This document shows, piece by piece, positions 36,912-46,189 of a DNA stretch of 64,000 nucleotides. Positions within the stretch are counted from its first letter, which is position 1; each line of letters begins with the position of its first letter. The stretch is from Paenibacillus helianthi (GTDB taxonomy: Bacteria > Bacillota > Bacilli > Paenibacillales > Paenibacillaceae): the NCBI RefSeq assembly GCF_001909055.1, contig NZ_LVWI01000002.1, positions 186,001 through 250,000 of the forward strand, in the 5' to 3' direction. The position numbers were made by a program, and so were the translations under genes. A model generated the notes under the pieces. That model was given only the letters and a program-made list of their open reading frames with translations, did not search any database and was not told the origin of the DNA.

Positions 36912-37793
36912 TCAGCCCTTTACAGAACCAAGCATAATGCCATGCACGAAATACTTCTGCAGGAATGGATACACACAGATAATTGGCACTATCGAGACTA
37001 CCATCGCTGTTACCTGCAATGAGAAGCTGGTAACGCCTGCCGAAGCACTGTTAGCAGCGGCAATCGCATCCATAGGAGCATTGCTCTTGTTAATGACCTC
37101 CATCATGCGGAAGGCAAGCGTCCGCAGGTTCTCCGACTGAACGAAATAGGCAGAGTCCAGCCAGGAATTCCATTGGCCTACACCCATGAACAGTGCCATT
37201 GTGGCAAGAAGCGGCATCGAGACCGGCAGGATAATCCGGAAGAAAATAACGAATTCGCCCGCGCCGTCAATGTGTGCGGATTCCTTCAGCTCACCGGGAA
37301 TTTCCCGGAAGAACGAGATGGCAATGAGCAGGAAGAACGTGCTAAGCATCGACGGTATGATATAGACACCAAACGAATTAAGCAGACCGATCGAGCGCAG
37401 CACTACGTAGTAAGGGATCAGGCCGCCGGAGAAATACATCGCAAAAATGATGATTGCAAAATAAAATTTGCTGAACATCAGATCGCGGTGCGAAAGTCCG
37501 TAAGCTACCAGACTTGTCAGCAGCAGCCCTAATGCTGTACCCGAAACCGTTCGGACAACCGTGACCATGAAGGCACGGTACCACTTAGGGTCGTCCAAAA
37601 ACATTTTATAATTTTCCAGAGTAAAGCTTCGCGGCCAGAGATAGACGCCCCCCAGAAGAGAATCCGATCCTTTGTTGAATGAGGCGATCAGAACATAATA
37701 GAACGGGTACAGCATGACGAGCGTGATAATGAAAAGGACGCTATAAATAAAGCCTTCAAAAAGCAGATCCTTTTGTCTTTGACTCTTGAGCAC
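36912..37793 (-). CDS. Carbohydrate ABC transporter permease, YtcP/MalG type
   Basis: 293 residues, about six membrane helices, EAA motif ESAHIDGAGEFVIFFRIILP, typical end QKYFVHGIMLGSVKG. Starts 17 bases after the partner permease gene. Together with that protein and the lipoprotein at 35256 it forms the second importer; no ATPase gene is present. Confidence 0.92.
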   Translation of the reverse strand: MLKSQRQKDLLFEGFIYSVLFIITLVMLYPFYYVLIASFNKGSDSLLGGVYLWPRSFTLENYKMFLDDPKWYRAFMVTVVRTVSGTALGLLLTSLVAYGLSHRDLMFSKFYFAIIIFAMYFSGGLIPYYVVLRSIGLLNSFGVYIIPSMLSTFFLLIAISFFREIPGELKESAHIDGAGEFVIFFRIILPVSMPLLATMALFMGVGQWNSWLDSAYFVQSENLRTLAFRMMEVINKSNAPMDAIAAANSASAGVTSFSLQVTAMVVSIVPIICVYPFLQKYFVHGIMLGSVKG

Positions 37794-37810
37794 GACTCTT
37801 CCTCCTTTCC

Positions 37811-38785
37811 CTAGAATAAACTTGAGCCTGACATCCGTTTTGCGATAGAGTTACTGGAAAATATTAATACAACCGAGATAACCGACTGTATTAAATCAAT
37901 AGCCGCTGCGTAAGAGAACCGGCCGTCCTTCAGCCCCACCTTGAACGCATAGGTCTGCACAATCTCCGAAGTCGGATTATTGATGCTGTTGCCGAACAGG
38001 TACGCCTGCTCGAAATTGGAGCCCACCAGTCCTCCTCCAAGAATACTGCCGATCGTGAGCACCAGCACCACCACGATGGTTCCCTTCATCCCCGGCAGCG
38101 TGATATGACGGATGCGGGCAAGTCTTCCTGCCCCGTCGATCTCGGCCGCTTCGTACAGTGCCGGATTGATTCCGGTAATGGCTGCCAGGAAAATGATCGT
38201 CCACCAACCCATTTCCTTCCAGACAGCGCTTCCAACTGCAAGTCCCCAGAAATAGTTCGGGCTTGTCAAAATATTGAGCGGCTCGTGGATGAAGCCGAGG
38301 CTCATCAAAGCTTTGTTGACTATACCTACGTCTGCGGACAGAAAGGCATAGGAAACACCGACCACCACGACCCATGAGATAAAATGCGGTAGATAGCTGA
38401 CCGTCTGAACGAACCGCTTGAAGGCCATGTTCTTCACTTCATTAAGCATAATGGCGAGCAGAATCGGCGCCGGAAAAGCGAAGATGACTTTCAGAAAGCT
38501 CAGTACCAGTGTATTACGGACAATCTTGCCGAACTGATAGTCGTGTATAAATTCATCGAAATACTTCAGTCCCACCCAATCACTTGTAAAAATCCCCTTA
38601 ATGCCGCTTGAAATACTGTAGTCTTTAAACGCCATCAAGATCCCGAACATTGGTGTGTACGAAAAAACCACCAAGAACAGCATACCGAGTCCGACAAATA
38701 AATGAAGCATCTTTTGTCTTTTGAATCGCTTCCATAATCTGCCGCTGTCGGTCTGCGGGCTAGTAAGCTGCGTCTCCAGTTGCAT
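37811..38785 (-). CDS. Carbohydrate ABC transporter permease, LplB/MalF type
   Basis: 324 residues; polar N-terminus, about six membrane helices, EAA motif EAAEIDGAGRLARIRHITLPG. First gene of the second importer operon. The start at 38785 has a GAGGG-like site upstream, and a cre-like site lies 65-78 bases further up. Confidence 0.92.
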   Translation of the reverse strand: MQLETQLTSPQTDSGRLWKRFKRQKMLHLFVGLGMLFLVVFSYTPMFGILMAFKDYSISSGIKGIFTSDWVGLKYFDEFIHDYQFGKIVRNTLVLSFLKVIFAFPAPILLAIMLNEVKNMAFKRFVQTVSYLPHFISWVVVVGVSYAFLSADVGIVNKALMSLGFIHEPLNILTSPNYFWGLAVGSAVWKEMGWWTIIFLAAITGINPALYEAAEIDGAGRLARIRHITLPGMKGTIVVVLVLTIGSILGGGLVGSNFEQAYLFGNSINNPTSEIVQTYAFKVGLKDGRFSYAAAIDLIQSVISVVLIFSSNSIAKRMSGSSLF

Positions 38786-38849
38786 ATGCGACCCTCCTTC
38801 TATATGTAGTGTACCTCCCGAACAACGACGGCATAAGCCAACATTCTTA

Positions 38850-38863
38850 AGAAAGCGTTGTCA
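38850..38863. promoter_or_regulatory. cre-like site upstream of the second importer operon
   Basis: On the minus strand TGACAACGCTTTCT matches 13 of 14 positions of TGWAARCGYTWNCW. It precedes the first permease gene of the operon. Confidence 0.55.
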
Positions 38864-38904
38864 TTTTTGAATATACGCATGCTACGGGACAACGCGTTCA
38901 ATCC

Positions 38905-38948
38905 AAAAAGCAGAGAATCTCCGCTTAACGGAAAATCTCTGCTTTTTT
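38905..38948. terminator. Bidirectional rho-independent terminator
   Basis: GCAGAGAATCTCCG pairs with CGGAAAATCTCTGC around a short loop, with AAAAA on one side and TTTTTT on the other. The stem contains the stop codon of the gene remnant at 38925-39068, and it insulates the importer promoter from upstream transcription. Confidence 0.75.
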
Positions 38949-39068
38949 CGCACCGTAGCATTCCATTCGTTTCACATAGGTTTCATAGTAATGCGCCTCA
39001 CTGAGCTTCAGGCCCTCCAGATGCGTTCTGTCCCCGGTGAGCCAGATGTAGTATGCCATAGCAGCCAT
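38925..39068 (-). pseudogene. C-terminal remnant of an unidentified gene
   Basis: 47 codons from ATG 39068 to a TAA inside the terminator. The peptide has a protein-like composition (AYYIWLTGDRTHLEGLKLSE, then HYYETYVKRMECYG) and its reading frame is closed by a TAG at 39072-39074, exactly where the AraC remnant on the other strand begins. I do not recognise the family. There is no ribosome site before the ATG. It is best read as the end of a gene cut off at about 39070 that kept its own terminator. A chance open frame cannot be fully excluded. Confidence 0.45.
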
Positions 39069-39071
39069 GTC

Positions 39072-39227
39072 CTAGACCGCCGTATCGCACTCGCTAAATC
39101 CTGTCTCTCCGGGGGGCTCAGCATTACCGAAGCCTGTTATCAATCCGGTTTCAGTGACTATGCGAATTTTATCCGCAGTTTTACCAAGACCGTGGGGATA
39201 TCACCCGGCAGGTTCGCCAAGTCATAA
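39072..39227 (+). pseudogene. Remnant of an AraC-family regulator (last helix-turn-helix only)
   Basis: Residues from LDRRIALAKSCLSGG through ITEACYQSGFSDYANFIRSF to TVGISPGRF match the last 50 or so residues of an AraC protein. The open frame extends upstream to 38991, but those residues do not look like AraC and run antisense to another remnant. The cupin domain and first helix-turn-helix are gone. The break at about 39072 marks a deletion or rearrangement between the second importer operon and the FtsX-type module. Confidence 0.75.
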
Positions 39228-39265
39228 CCCCCGGCTGATTGTATATCAGTCAGTACCTGCCCTGA

Positions 39266-41854
39266 TCAAGTCATGTCATCCCGAAGCGCGTCAATAATAT
39301 TTTCTTTTTTTATCTTGCTAATGGCGTACAGCATTGTAATGAACACTACAAAGAACACGCCGAACACGCTGATTCCAATACTGCGCCACGGGAACACAAA
39401 ATCGATATTGTCCGCCCCGCCGCCCATCCCTTTGTAAATCAGCCAAGAAGAGATTACCGCTATGGGAAGCCCGAAGATTAGCGCCCTCATACCATAAAAG
39501 GCACACTCGAAATTCATCATCTTTTGGAAACCACGTTCAGACATCCCCACAGAGCGGAGCATGGCAAGCTCCCGCCGGCGCAGCTTGATATTCGTGGAAA
39601 TCGTGTTGAATACATTGGCAACCGCAATCAACGAGATCATAATGATAAAAGTATAAGCGAACACGTTGGCAATGAATATCATATTACGGTTCTCATCAAA
39701 TATTTTCGTCATATCTAAAATGCTGTACGAGGCTGTAATTCCCGAACCTTTGATCATCGCTTCCATTTTAGCCATCGACTGCGAAGGATTCTTTGACTGA
39801 AAGGTCAAGCCTTTACCCTGAATATCTACAGTGGTGTCGGGGTTTTCAAACTTTTCTTTGAGCGAATAGGGGGCAATCACCTGAAGCACACTTGGCGTCT
39901 GATTGAAGCTCCCTAAGATGGGAGGCGTATCCGGCAGCGCGGCGTTGACAAACGTAATGCTTACGTTTTTCCCCTGTTCCGGCTTTGGTTCGCCATTTGT
40001 TTCGGGCTCGATGGTAAGATTCAGGGAAGAACTCGTGAACACATCGGGAATCTGGTCGGCCTCCTCCTGATTGCCGCGGCCTTCCACTTTGGCGACGCCG
40101 ATCAATTTCACGTTTTGCCCGGTATACTCCTCCGCGGGCAAGCCCAAGCCTTGGACAATCTTCAGATAGGTGCTGTTATCTAAAAACTGGATTGTCATTG
40201 GCAGATTCACCGTTTCGTCCGGCGAATGTGTCCCCGCGGATTCCCGGTAAGCGTCTGAAAGGTCGCTGCCTTTGGCAGCGCAGAAATACTTCATAATAAC
40301 TTGATACGAGCTTTCGTAAACGCCATCGGCGGTTTTTAGTTTGTCGTAAAGCCGCAACATTTCGCTGTCGTCCATATCACGTGTGCCAAAACCGATATCA
40401 TAAGTAGTAACCTCTGTTGCACCCGCCGACGCCTGCTTCAAATTTGTTACAAAGGCACTGGTCGATATAAATAGCACTACGCTTAAAACAAGTGACAGCA
40501 CAATGCTGCGGTAGCGCTTTTTGTTTCTTTTGAAGTTTCTCAGCGCAAGCGTACCTTCCAGACCGTAGATGCGCTGTGCCAGTTTTGAGGTTTTGACTGC
40601 GTTGGCTTCCACTTTGACCTCGTTCGTCTGGCGAATACACTCCATTACGGGAGTGCTTGCGGCCTTCCTGGCCGGGATATAGGCCGAAATCAGGATTGTG
40701 ATCGTGCTGACTGCCACCGCCGCGAGGATTGCGGGAGCGGACAACGTCAAGGTCAAAGGAACACTGTTGTAGAGAACGTTTGCGAAGTTCTTGGCGACGA
40801 CGCCAATCACAAGTCTGATGCTGGCTATGCCGACGAGAACACCAATCGGGATGCCAATGGCGCCGATACAAAACCCTTCAAACAGCACCGAATGACGCAG
40901 TTGCTTTGCGGTGGCTCCCACCGACGAGAGAATCCCGAACTGGTGTGTGCGCTCGTTCAAGGAGATGTTGAAGGAATTGTAAATCAGAAAAATCGAACCA
41001 AGCATGATGATGAGGACTACAATACCCCCGGCTGAGTACAGAAGCGCGTTCAACACCTTATCGCCCGAATCGTCCGAAAGACCCATGAAGCGCAGCACAG
41101 TATTATTCAAGATGTAAGCATGGCTTCCAGCTGTACTTTTTGCGTAAGCATGAACTTCACGCGGGTTTTTCAGCGTGACAAATAAGCTGAGATCGTCCGC
41201 CGTGTCTGCAGCATCTGTGGTTGTGATTACGGTGTATCCCGGCGCGGAATCTTCCTCAAAGCGGGGCGTTTGGCTGATGCCGACCACCGTGTAAGTCCTC
41301 TCGCCCTGCGGCACAAGAGTTTCACCCCCGGATGTGTACGGATCGCTCTGGCCGAGCTTTTCCTTTCCATTCATGCGGCTTCCCACAGCAAGGGAAAGCG
41401 TATCGCCCACCGCATATTGAACGCCGCCCTTTGTCATGACGCTCCCCGAAATAAGAATCTCCCCGCTGTTTTTCGGCAGCCTGCCGGAAAGCAGCGTGAT
41501 GGGCAAGGTATCAAAGGCTTCCTCGTTGTATCCGGCGATAAAAAGATACGGCCTGTTGGGGTTTTTCCCGCCGTCAAGTGTTGCGTAGCCGATATTTTCA
41601 AAGGTTGCGGTGTCTGCAACTTTGTCGTTACTTGCCTGTTTCGCTACGAAAGAAGAATCTACATCCTCAAATTCGACGTGCCAGCCGCCGTACTTCTGGG
41701 CCGCGCCGTCTGCCATATAGTTCAGCAGGGAAACGCCGAAGGTGGCTACGCCCGTGATCATGGCGGCGGACAGAATAACTCCGATGATCGTGACAATCGT
41801 CCGGGTACGGCTTTTTTTCATGCTTTGCAGGGTCACTTTGTTGAAAATATTCAT
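39266..41854 (-). CDS. FtsX-type ABC transporter permease (duplicated FtsX domains)
   Basis: 862 residues with two halves, each an N-terminal helix, a large extracytoplasmic domain and a three-helix FtsX domain: helices near 18-40, then about 265-390, then about 450-475, then about 740-855. Conserved FtsX phrases LNERTHQFGILSSVGAT and LRRRELAMLRSVGMSE are present. It overlaps the ATPase gene as ATGA. Such pairs export lipids or peptides, or remove peptide antibiotics, and are unlike the sugar importers around them. Probably controlled by the kinase/regulator pair just upstream. Confidence 0.9.
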   Translation of the reverse strand: MNIFNKVTLQSMKKSRTRTIVTIIGVILSAAMITGVATFGVSLLNYMADGAAQKYGGWHVEFEDVDSSFVAKQASNDKVADTATFENIGYATLDGGKNPNRPYLFIAGYNEEAFDTLPITLLSGRLPKNSGEILISGSVMTKGGVQYAVGDTLSLAVGSRMNGKEKLGQSDPYTSGGETLVPQGERTYTVVGISQTPRFEEDSAPGYTVITTTDAADTADDLSLFVTLKNPREVHAYAKSTAGSHAYILNNTVLRFMGLSDDSGDKVLNALLYSAGGIVVLIIMLGSIFLIYNSFNISLNERTHQFGILSSVGATAKQLRHSVLFEGFCIGAIGIPIGVLVGIASIRLVIGVVAKNFANVLYNSVPLTLTLSAPAILAAVAVSTITILISAYIPARKAASTPVMECIRQTNEVKVEANAVKTSKLAQRIYGLEGTLALRNFKRNKKRYRSIVLSLVLSVVLFISTSAFVTNLKQASAGATEVTTYDIGFGTRDMDDSEMLRLYDKLKTADGVYESSYQVIMKYFCAAKGSDLSDAYRESAGTHSPDETVNLPMTIQFLDNSTYLKIVQGLGLPAEEYTGQNVKLIGVAKVEGRGNQEEADQIPDVFTSSSLNLTIEPETNGEPKPEQGKNVSITFVNAALPDTPPILGSFNQTPSVLQVIAPYSLKEKFENPDTTVDIQGKGLTFQSKNPSQSMAKMEAMIKGSGITASYSILDMTKIFDENRNMIFIANVFAYTFIIMISLIAVANVFNTISTNIKLRRRELAMLRSVGMSERGFQKMMNFECAFYGMRALIFGLPIAVISSWLIYKGMGGGADNIDFVFPWRSIGISVFGVFFVVFITMLYAISKIKKENIIDALRDDMT

Positions 41855-42534
41855 GGTCGTACCCTCTCGTCTCGCACTACTTTACCATCCGAAATGCCGA
41901 TTATACGGTCTGCTTGCAGGGCGATATTTTCGTCATGGGTGACGAGGAGCAGGGTCTGCCCATATTTTTTATTGCTTTCCTTCAGCAGTTTGACGATTTC
42001 ATGTCCATTCCGGCTGTCCAAACTGCCTGTGGGTTCGTCGGCAAGCATGACCGCCGGGGCGTTCATCAAAGCACGTCCTATGGAAACGCGCTGTTGCTGA
42101 CCGCCCGATAGCTGATTGGGTAAATGCGTTTCCCGGTCTTTTAGCCCAAGCAGTTCGAGCAAGTCATTCAGCCGTTCCCCGTTAACCTTCCGCTTGTCCA
42201 TCAGGATCGGCAAGGTGATGTTTTCCACCACATTCAGAGTGGGAATAAGGTTGTGAAACTGGTAGATCAGCCCGACCTGCCGTCTGCGGAAAATGGCGAG
42301 TTTTTCATTGTTTTGGGCATATACATCTTGTCCGTTCAGATACACTTTTCCGCTTGTCGGCACGTCCACGCCCCCGATGATATGAAGCAATGTCGATTTG
42401 CCGGAACCGGAGGAGCCGATGATTGCGGTAAACTCCCCCTTTTCGATGGTAAGCGAAACATGGTCAAGTGCGGTAACCTGATTTTCGCTCTTGCCGTAGG
42501 TTTTGCATAAATTCTCAATTTTTAAAAACTCCAT
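41851..42534 (-). CDS. ABC transporter ATP-binding protein (MacB/LolD-type)
   Basis: 227 residues from ATG 42534 with GGGAG 9 bases upstream (a 7-codon longer reading is unlikely). Walker A GSSGSGKST, signature LSGGQQQR, Walker B MLADEPTG with SLDS, and a His switch LLVTHDE are all intact. It energises the FtsX permease. This is the only ABC ATPase in the window and it belongs to the exporter class, so it does not serve the sugar importers. Confidence 0.94.
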   Translation of the reverse strand: MEFLKIENLCKTYGKSENQVTALDHVSLTIEKGEFTAIIGSSGSGKSTLLHIIGGVDVPTSGKVYLNGQDVYAQNNEKLAIFRRRQVGLIYQFHNLIPTLNVVENITLPILMDKRKVNGERLNDLLELLGLKDRETHLPNQLSGGQQQRVSIGRALMNAPAVMLADEPTGSLDSRNGHEIVKLLKESNKKYGQTLLLVTHDENIALQADRIIGISDGKVVRDERVRP

Positions 42535-42616
42535 TATGTGAGTCTCCCTTCTCATGCTTTACTCATATAATAGAACCTTCAACTTACATCTCTGTGACTT
42601 TCAGGTGAGAGATTCG

Positions 42617-43615
42617 TCACTTTGGGAAACGAATGGCAAATATCGCGCCGCCCTGCGGGTGGTTTTTTGCGGTAATCGTCCCTCCCTGCCGTGTTATGAT
42701 CATCTTGCAGAGAGAAAGTCCAATCCCGTATCCTGTAGCGTTTGAGCTTTTTCCACGATAAAACCTGTCAAACAGGCAAGGTAAATCTTCTTTTTCAAAG
42801 CCCGCACCGCTGTCGTGAATGCCAATCTCGGTATACAATGGGGTGTCCGTGCAGACAATCTCAATCTTCCCGTTCTCTCCTGCGCTTTCCATACAATTTT
42901 TGAGGATATTTTGAATCGCTTCCGCAATCCAACCTGAATCGCCCTGAATTGTCATCCCTTGCGGTGCATCTATTTGTACATCCATACCGTGCAGTTCCAT
43001 TGGGATTAGGAGCGGGCGAAGCGCGGTGCAGATCAAGTTATTTATATCTATCGGCTCGCTTTGGAACACCACAATGCCCGCGTCCAAGCGGGATAATTTC
43101 AATAGGGAAGTAATCAGCCAATCCATCCGCACAAGCAATTCCTCTGTTTCCCGTACAAATGCTTTCCGCTCGTTATCATCAGGGGTATTCGCTAACAACG
43201 ACAGAATGAGGTTCACGGATGTGAGCGGCGTTCGGAGTTGGTGGGCGATGTCGGCCAGCGAATCGGCAAGATGTTCTTTTTCTTTTGTCAGCGCGTCGTT
43301 CTGCTCCCGGATTCGCAACGTCATTTTTGTTATTTCGCTGTGCAGAATAGACAGTTCACCCTCATCCGATTCACCAATATACAGGTGGTCAGCATTATGA
43401 AGGACACGGTCGATTTGATTTGAAATTCTTGCAATGCTTATGTATCGGGCTTGGGTAAACACGAAAAACACTGTACCAAAGGCAGCGGCAGAAGCAATGG
43501 ACAGGATTCCCGCCGCTGTATTGATTGTAAATCCCACTATTACAGCGGCGGCAGCCAGCAAGGAGAACCAAATGACAAACTGCCCGAACTCTTTATTTCG
43601 AAGCATATTCGCCAC
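42617..43615 (-). CDS. Intramembrane-sensing histidine kinase (defence-type)
   Basis: 332 residues. Two adjacent helices (about 12-32 and 36-54) with almost no extracytoplasmic loop, then a dimerisation domain with His125 (DIAHQLRTP) and a HATPase domain (IQNILKNCMES, GIHDSGAGFE, GYGIGLSLCK). Kinases of this shape usually sense through an ABC transporter and control its expression. It overlaps the regulator gene by 23 bases. The annotated start is GTG 43615; ATG 43606 is an alternative and no good ribosome site marks either. Confidence 0.9.
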   Translation of the reverse strand: MANMLRNKEFGQFVIWFSLLAAAAVIVGFTINTAAGILSIASAAAFGTVFFVFTQARYISIARISNQIDRVLHNADHLYIGESDEGELSILHSEITKMTLRIREQNDALTKEKEHLADSLADIAHQLRTPLTSVNLILSLLANTPDDNERKAFVRETEELLVRMDWLITSLLKLSRLDAGIVVFQSEPIDINNLICTALRPLLIPMELHGMDVQIDAPQGMTIQGDSGWIAEAIQNILKNCMESAGENGKIEIVCTDTPLYTEIGIHDSGAGFEKEDLPCLFDRFYRGKSSNATGYGIGLSLCKMIITRQGGTITAKNHPQGGAIFAIRFPK

Positions 43616-44279
43616 CCAATCTATACCCCGTCCCGCGAACGGTCAGAATGATTTGCGGGCTGGCCGGGTCGTCCTCTATCTTCTCCCGCAAGCGTTTGAT
43701 GTACACGGTCAAGGTATTGTCATTAACAAACTCGCCCGCCGCGTCCCACAATTCGTCAAGCAGCCTGCCCCTCGTGATAATACTTTTAGGGTTGCTAATA
43801 AACACCAGCAACAAGCGGTATTCTAATGCTGACAGAAAAACCTCGTTGCCGTTTTTTTTCACAATGCCGCTTGCCATGTCGACGTGAAGCCCGCGAATTT
43901 CAAAATCCGACCCGGAACGCCCGCTTTTTCGCAAGGCGGTTCCAATTCGCGCAATCAATTCACGCGGACGAAAGGGCTTGGTGATATAGTCGTCCGCTCC
44001 CATGTTCAGACCGGTAACCACACTCGCTTCATCACCGGAAGCCGTCAGAAAGATAACGGGAATATCCCCTGTTTCTTTGATTTCCGTACAAACCGTAAAG
44101 CCATTTCCGTCAGGCAAAGAAATATCAATCAACGCCAAATCAAATTTATTCCCGGAAAGCGCGGCAAGGGCTTCACTCCGCGTAGGGGCGTGAGTAACTG
44201 TAAATCCCTCCGAGCGAAGCAGCAGTACAAGGTTTTTGGCGATTGCCTTATCGTCCTCAACTAAAAATATCCGTGGCAT
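43593..44279 (-). CDS. OmpR-family response regulator
   Basis: 228 residues: receiver with Asp52 (ALIDISLP) and Lys in YITKPF, and a winged-helix DNA-binding domain (SALEYRLL, ILDELW-like stretch RLLDELWD, TVYIKRLREKI, VRGTGYRL). GGAGG site before the ATG. It is the first gene of the four-gene module with the kinase, ATPase and FtsX permease, and it differs in class from the AraC-type regulators of the sugar operons. Confidence 0.94.
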   Translation of the reverse strand: MPRIFLVEDDKAIAKNLVLLLRSEGFTVTHAPTRSEALAALSGNKFDLALIDISLPDGNGFTVCTEIKETGDIPVIFLTASGDEASVVTGLNMGADDYITKPFRPRELIARIGTALRKSGRSGSDFEIRGLHVDMASGIVKKNGNEVFLSALEYRLLLVFISNPKSIITRGRLLDELWDAAGEFVNDNTLTVYIKRLREKIEDDPASPQIILTVRGTGYRLGGEYASK

Positions 44280-44418
44280 TAGTGAGACCTCCGTTTGTGT
44301 GTTAGACCGAATGCATATTACATCTGTATTAAAAGGTTGTCAATACTAAAGAGCACGCAGGGCAATTGTGGCTTATAGGCTCCCGGAACCTCCAGCCGAA
44401 CTGAAGGTTTTCTTATAC

Positions 44419-44456
44419 AAAAAACGCAAGCCTTCTTAGAGCAGAAGACTTGCGTT
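44419..44456 (-). terminator. Rho-independent terminator after the aguA operon
   Basis: AACGCAAG...TTCT pairs with AGAAG...CTTGCGTT; on the minus strand the stem is followed by TTTTTTG. It lies 47 bases past the stop of the response regulator that ends the aguA operon and separates it from the FtsX module. Confidence 0.85.
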
Positions 44457-44502
44457 ACAGAAAATGAGGATGCGCATAATGAGAAGGCTGTGCTTCCAGG
44501 CA

Positions 44503-46119
44503 TCAGCTTTTAATAAGCTCTGTAGGGTTCATGCCGGTTATTTTCTTGAACAGTGTGCTAAAGTAAGGAATGTTCTTATAGCCGACCCGTTCCGCCACTT
44601 CATAGACCAGCATTTTCCGCTCTATAAGCAACTCCCGTGCTTTCTCGATACGAACCCGGGTCAAATAGTTATTGAAGGTCTCACCGGTAATATTTTTGAA
44701 AATAATGGATAAATGGTTCCGCGAAATGAATACCTTATCCGAAAGCTCGGCGAGTGTCAGTTCTTCCGCATAGTGTTCATGAATGTAACTGGTCATAAAG
44801 TCGACAACCTGTCTATGCTTGCTACTCCCTTTCCATTGCCTGCTGCTGCAGATCCTGGTGATTTTGTCCATCAGCCAGTTAGCCAGCTGATCCGGTACGA
44901 TCAGGCTGCTGATCTCCTTGGCAATCTGGTCATTGGTGAATAGGTCATCCAGTACAAACCCGGATTCATATAACGAGTAGGTTATAATTCCCCACAGCTC
45001 ACTTCCAAGCATCTGTACGTATCCCTGTGACATCCCCTCTTGTTTTTTCATTTCCGTTATATATTCCAGTACAAGCTGATGGGCCTCCGCTTCCTGCGAT
45101 GTCTTCATTGCTGTTGCCAGTTTATAGGAGAACTTGACCGGAAAGAGAGCGACACTTCCCGGTTCACTGCTGTTCTCCCGGTATCTATACACTTCATGTG
45201 CGGAAACGACCCGTAATACTCTTTGATCCATCGCGCGGAAGGCTTCCTCCGTCGAGTCGGAGAGCTTCATCCATGTATCCTTCACTCCCCCGATCCCTAT
45301 CCGTGTCACCAGCTTAAGATAACCGCCGATACTGTCATTCAGCCTGATCCCCAGTTCCTCCAGTTTATTCTCTAACTCTTCGGGATGCTCTGGACCCGGA
45401 TGAATAATCAATAATGATCGGGTACTATGCAGTTCTGTGTATTCCAGCTCCGGGAACACCTTACGTGCTACTTCACAGGCAATATTGCTTACTGCAAACC
45501 GGAACAAGTTCCAGTCGGAGACGGATAAACATCTGGCCCGTTCATCACGGATCAAGTCGATACCGACCGTGACATGCTTGCGTTCCTGCCAATACAGGTA
45601 TGACGGCGGAAGACGCGTGCTGTCTTTGTAGGCATGGTCCAGGGTTCCGACAGCTGCTGAACGAACCCACTCCTTTTCAACAAAAGGCTCATACAGCGTC
45701 ATTTTACACTCAAGCTCCCACTGCCTGGCCCGCTTCTCCTCTTCCACTTCAAGCTCCTGGATGACTTTGGTTAAGATCGACTTAAGCGTTGGCAGACTGA
45801 TCGGCTTAGAGACGTAGTCGCTCACCTGAAACCGTAGCGCCTGTCTGGCATGCTCAAAGTCTGAATAACCGCTAAAGATAATGATTTTCCCCTGAAAACC
45901 TTCCTGCCTTAGCTGCTCCATCATATCCAGGCCGCTCATTACGGGCATATAAAGATCAGTGATCACAATATCCGGACAGGCATTGCGGATCATTTCCAGC
46001 CCGTCCTCCCCGTTCAAAGCCTCCCCAGCCCATTCAGCTCCCAGGTCATCCCAGGGAATCGCCCGTCTCATCCCCCTCAGAACTTGGCGCTCATCATCAA
46101 TGATTGCAATTTTCCACAT
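44503..46119 (-). CDS. YesN-type response regulator (receiver + AraC domain)
   Basis: 538 residues: receiver with Asp55 (VITDLYMP) and YVSKP, long variable middle (about 130-430), C-terminal double helix-turn-helix (LSDKVFISRNHLSIIFK; VAERVGYKNIPYFSTLFKK, ending MNPTELIKS). AAGGAGGT site 8 bases before ATG. Last gene of the operon with the kinase, permeases, aguA and binding protein, and followed by a strong terminator. Probably activates this operon in response to aldouronates. Confidence 0.93.
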   Translation of the reverse strand: MWKIAIIDDERQVLRGMRRAIPWDDLGAEWAGEALNGEDGLEMIRNACPDIVITDLYMPVMSGLDMMEQLRQEGFQGKIIIFSGYSDFEHARQALRFQVSDYVSKPISLPTLKSILTKVIQELEVEEEKRARQWELECKMTLYEPFVEKEWVRSAAVGTLDHAYKDSTRLPPSYLYWQERKHVTVGIDLIRDERARCLSVSDWNLFRFAVSNIACEVARKVFPELEYTELHSTRSLLIIHPGPEHPEELENKLEELGIRLNDSIGGYLKLVTRIGIGGVKDTWMKLSDSTEEAFRAMDQRVLRVVSAHEVYRYRENSSEPGSVALFPVKFSYKLATAMKTSQEAEAHQLVLEYITEMKKQEGMSQGYVQMLGSELWGIITYSLYESGFVLDDLFTNDQIAKEISSLIVPDQLANWLMDKITRICSSRQWKGSSKHRQVVDFMTSYIHEHYAEELTLAELSDKVFISRNHLSIIFKNITGETFNNYLTRVRIEKARELLIERKMLVYEVAERVGYKNIPYFSTLFKKITGMNPTELIKS

Positions 46120-46189
46120 TACCGCTACCTCCTTAAACTCGGTAAGTACCGAAGCATGACGATATTTGCTCTAAACGGAATTTTCAGAA

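Noticed and set aside
41270..42100. Plus-strand open frame (276 codons) across the FtsX permease/ATPase junction
   Set aside because: Antisense to two well-supported genes including their Walker and FtsX motifs.
44318..44503. Small minus-strand frame (61 codons) after the aguA operon
   Set aside because: It runs through the rho-independent terminator and has no ribosome site.
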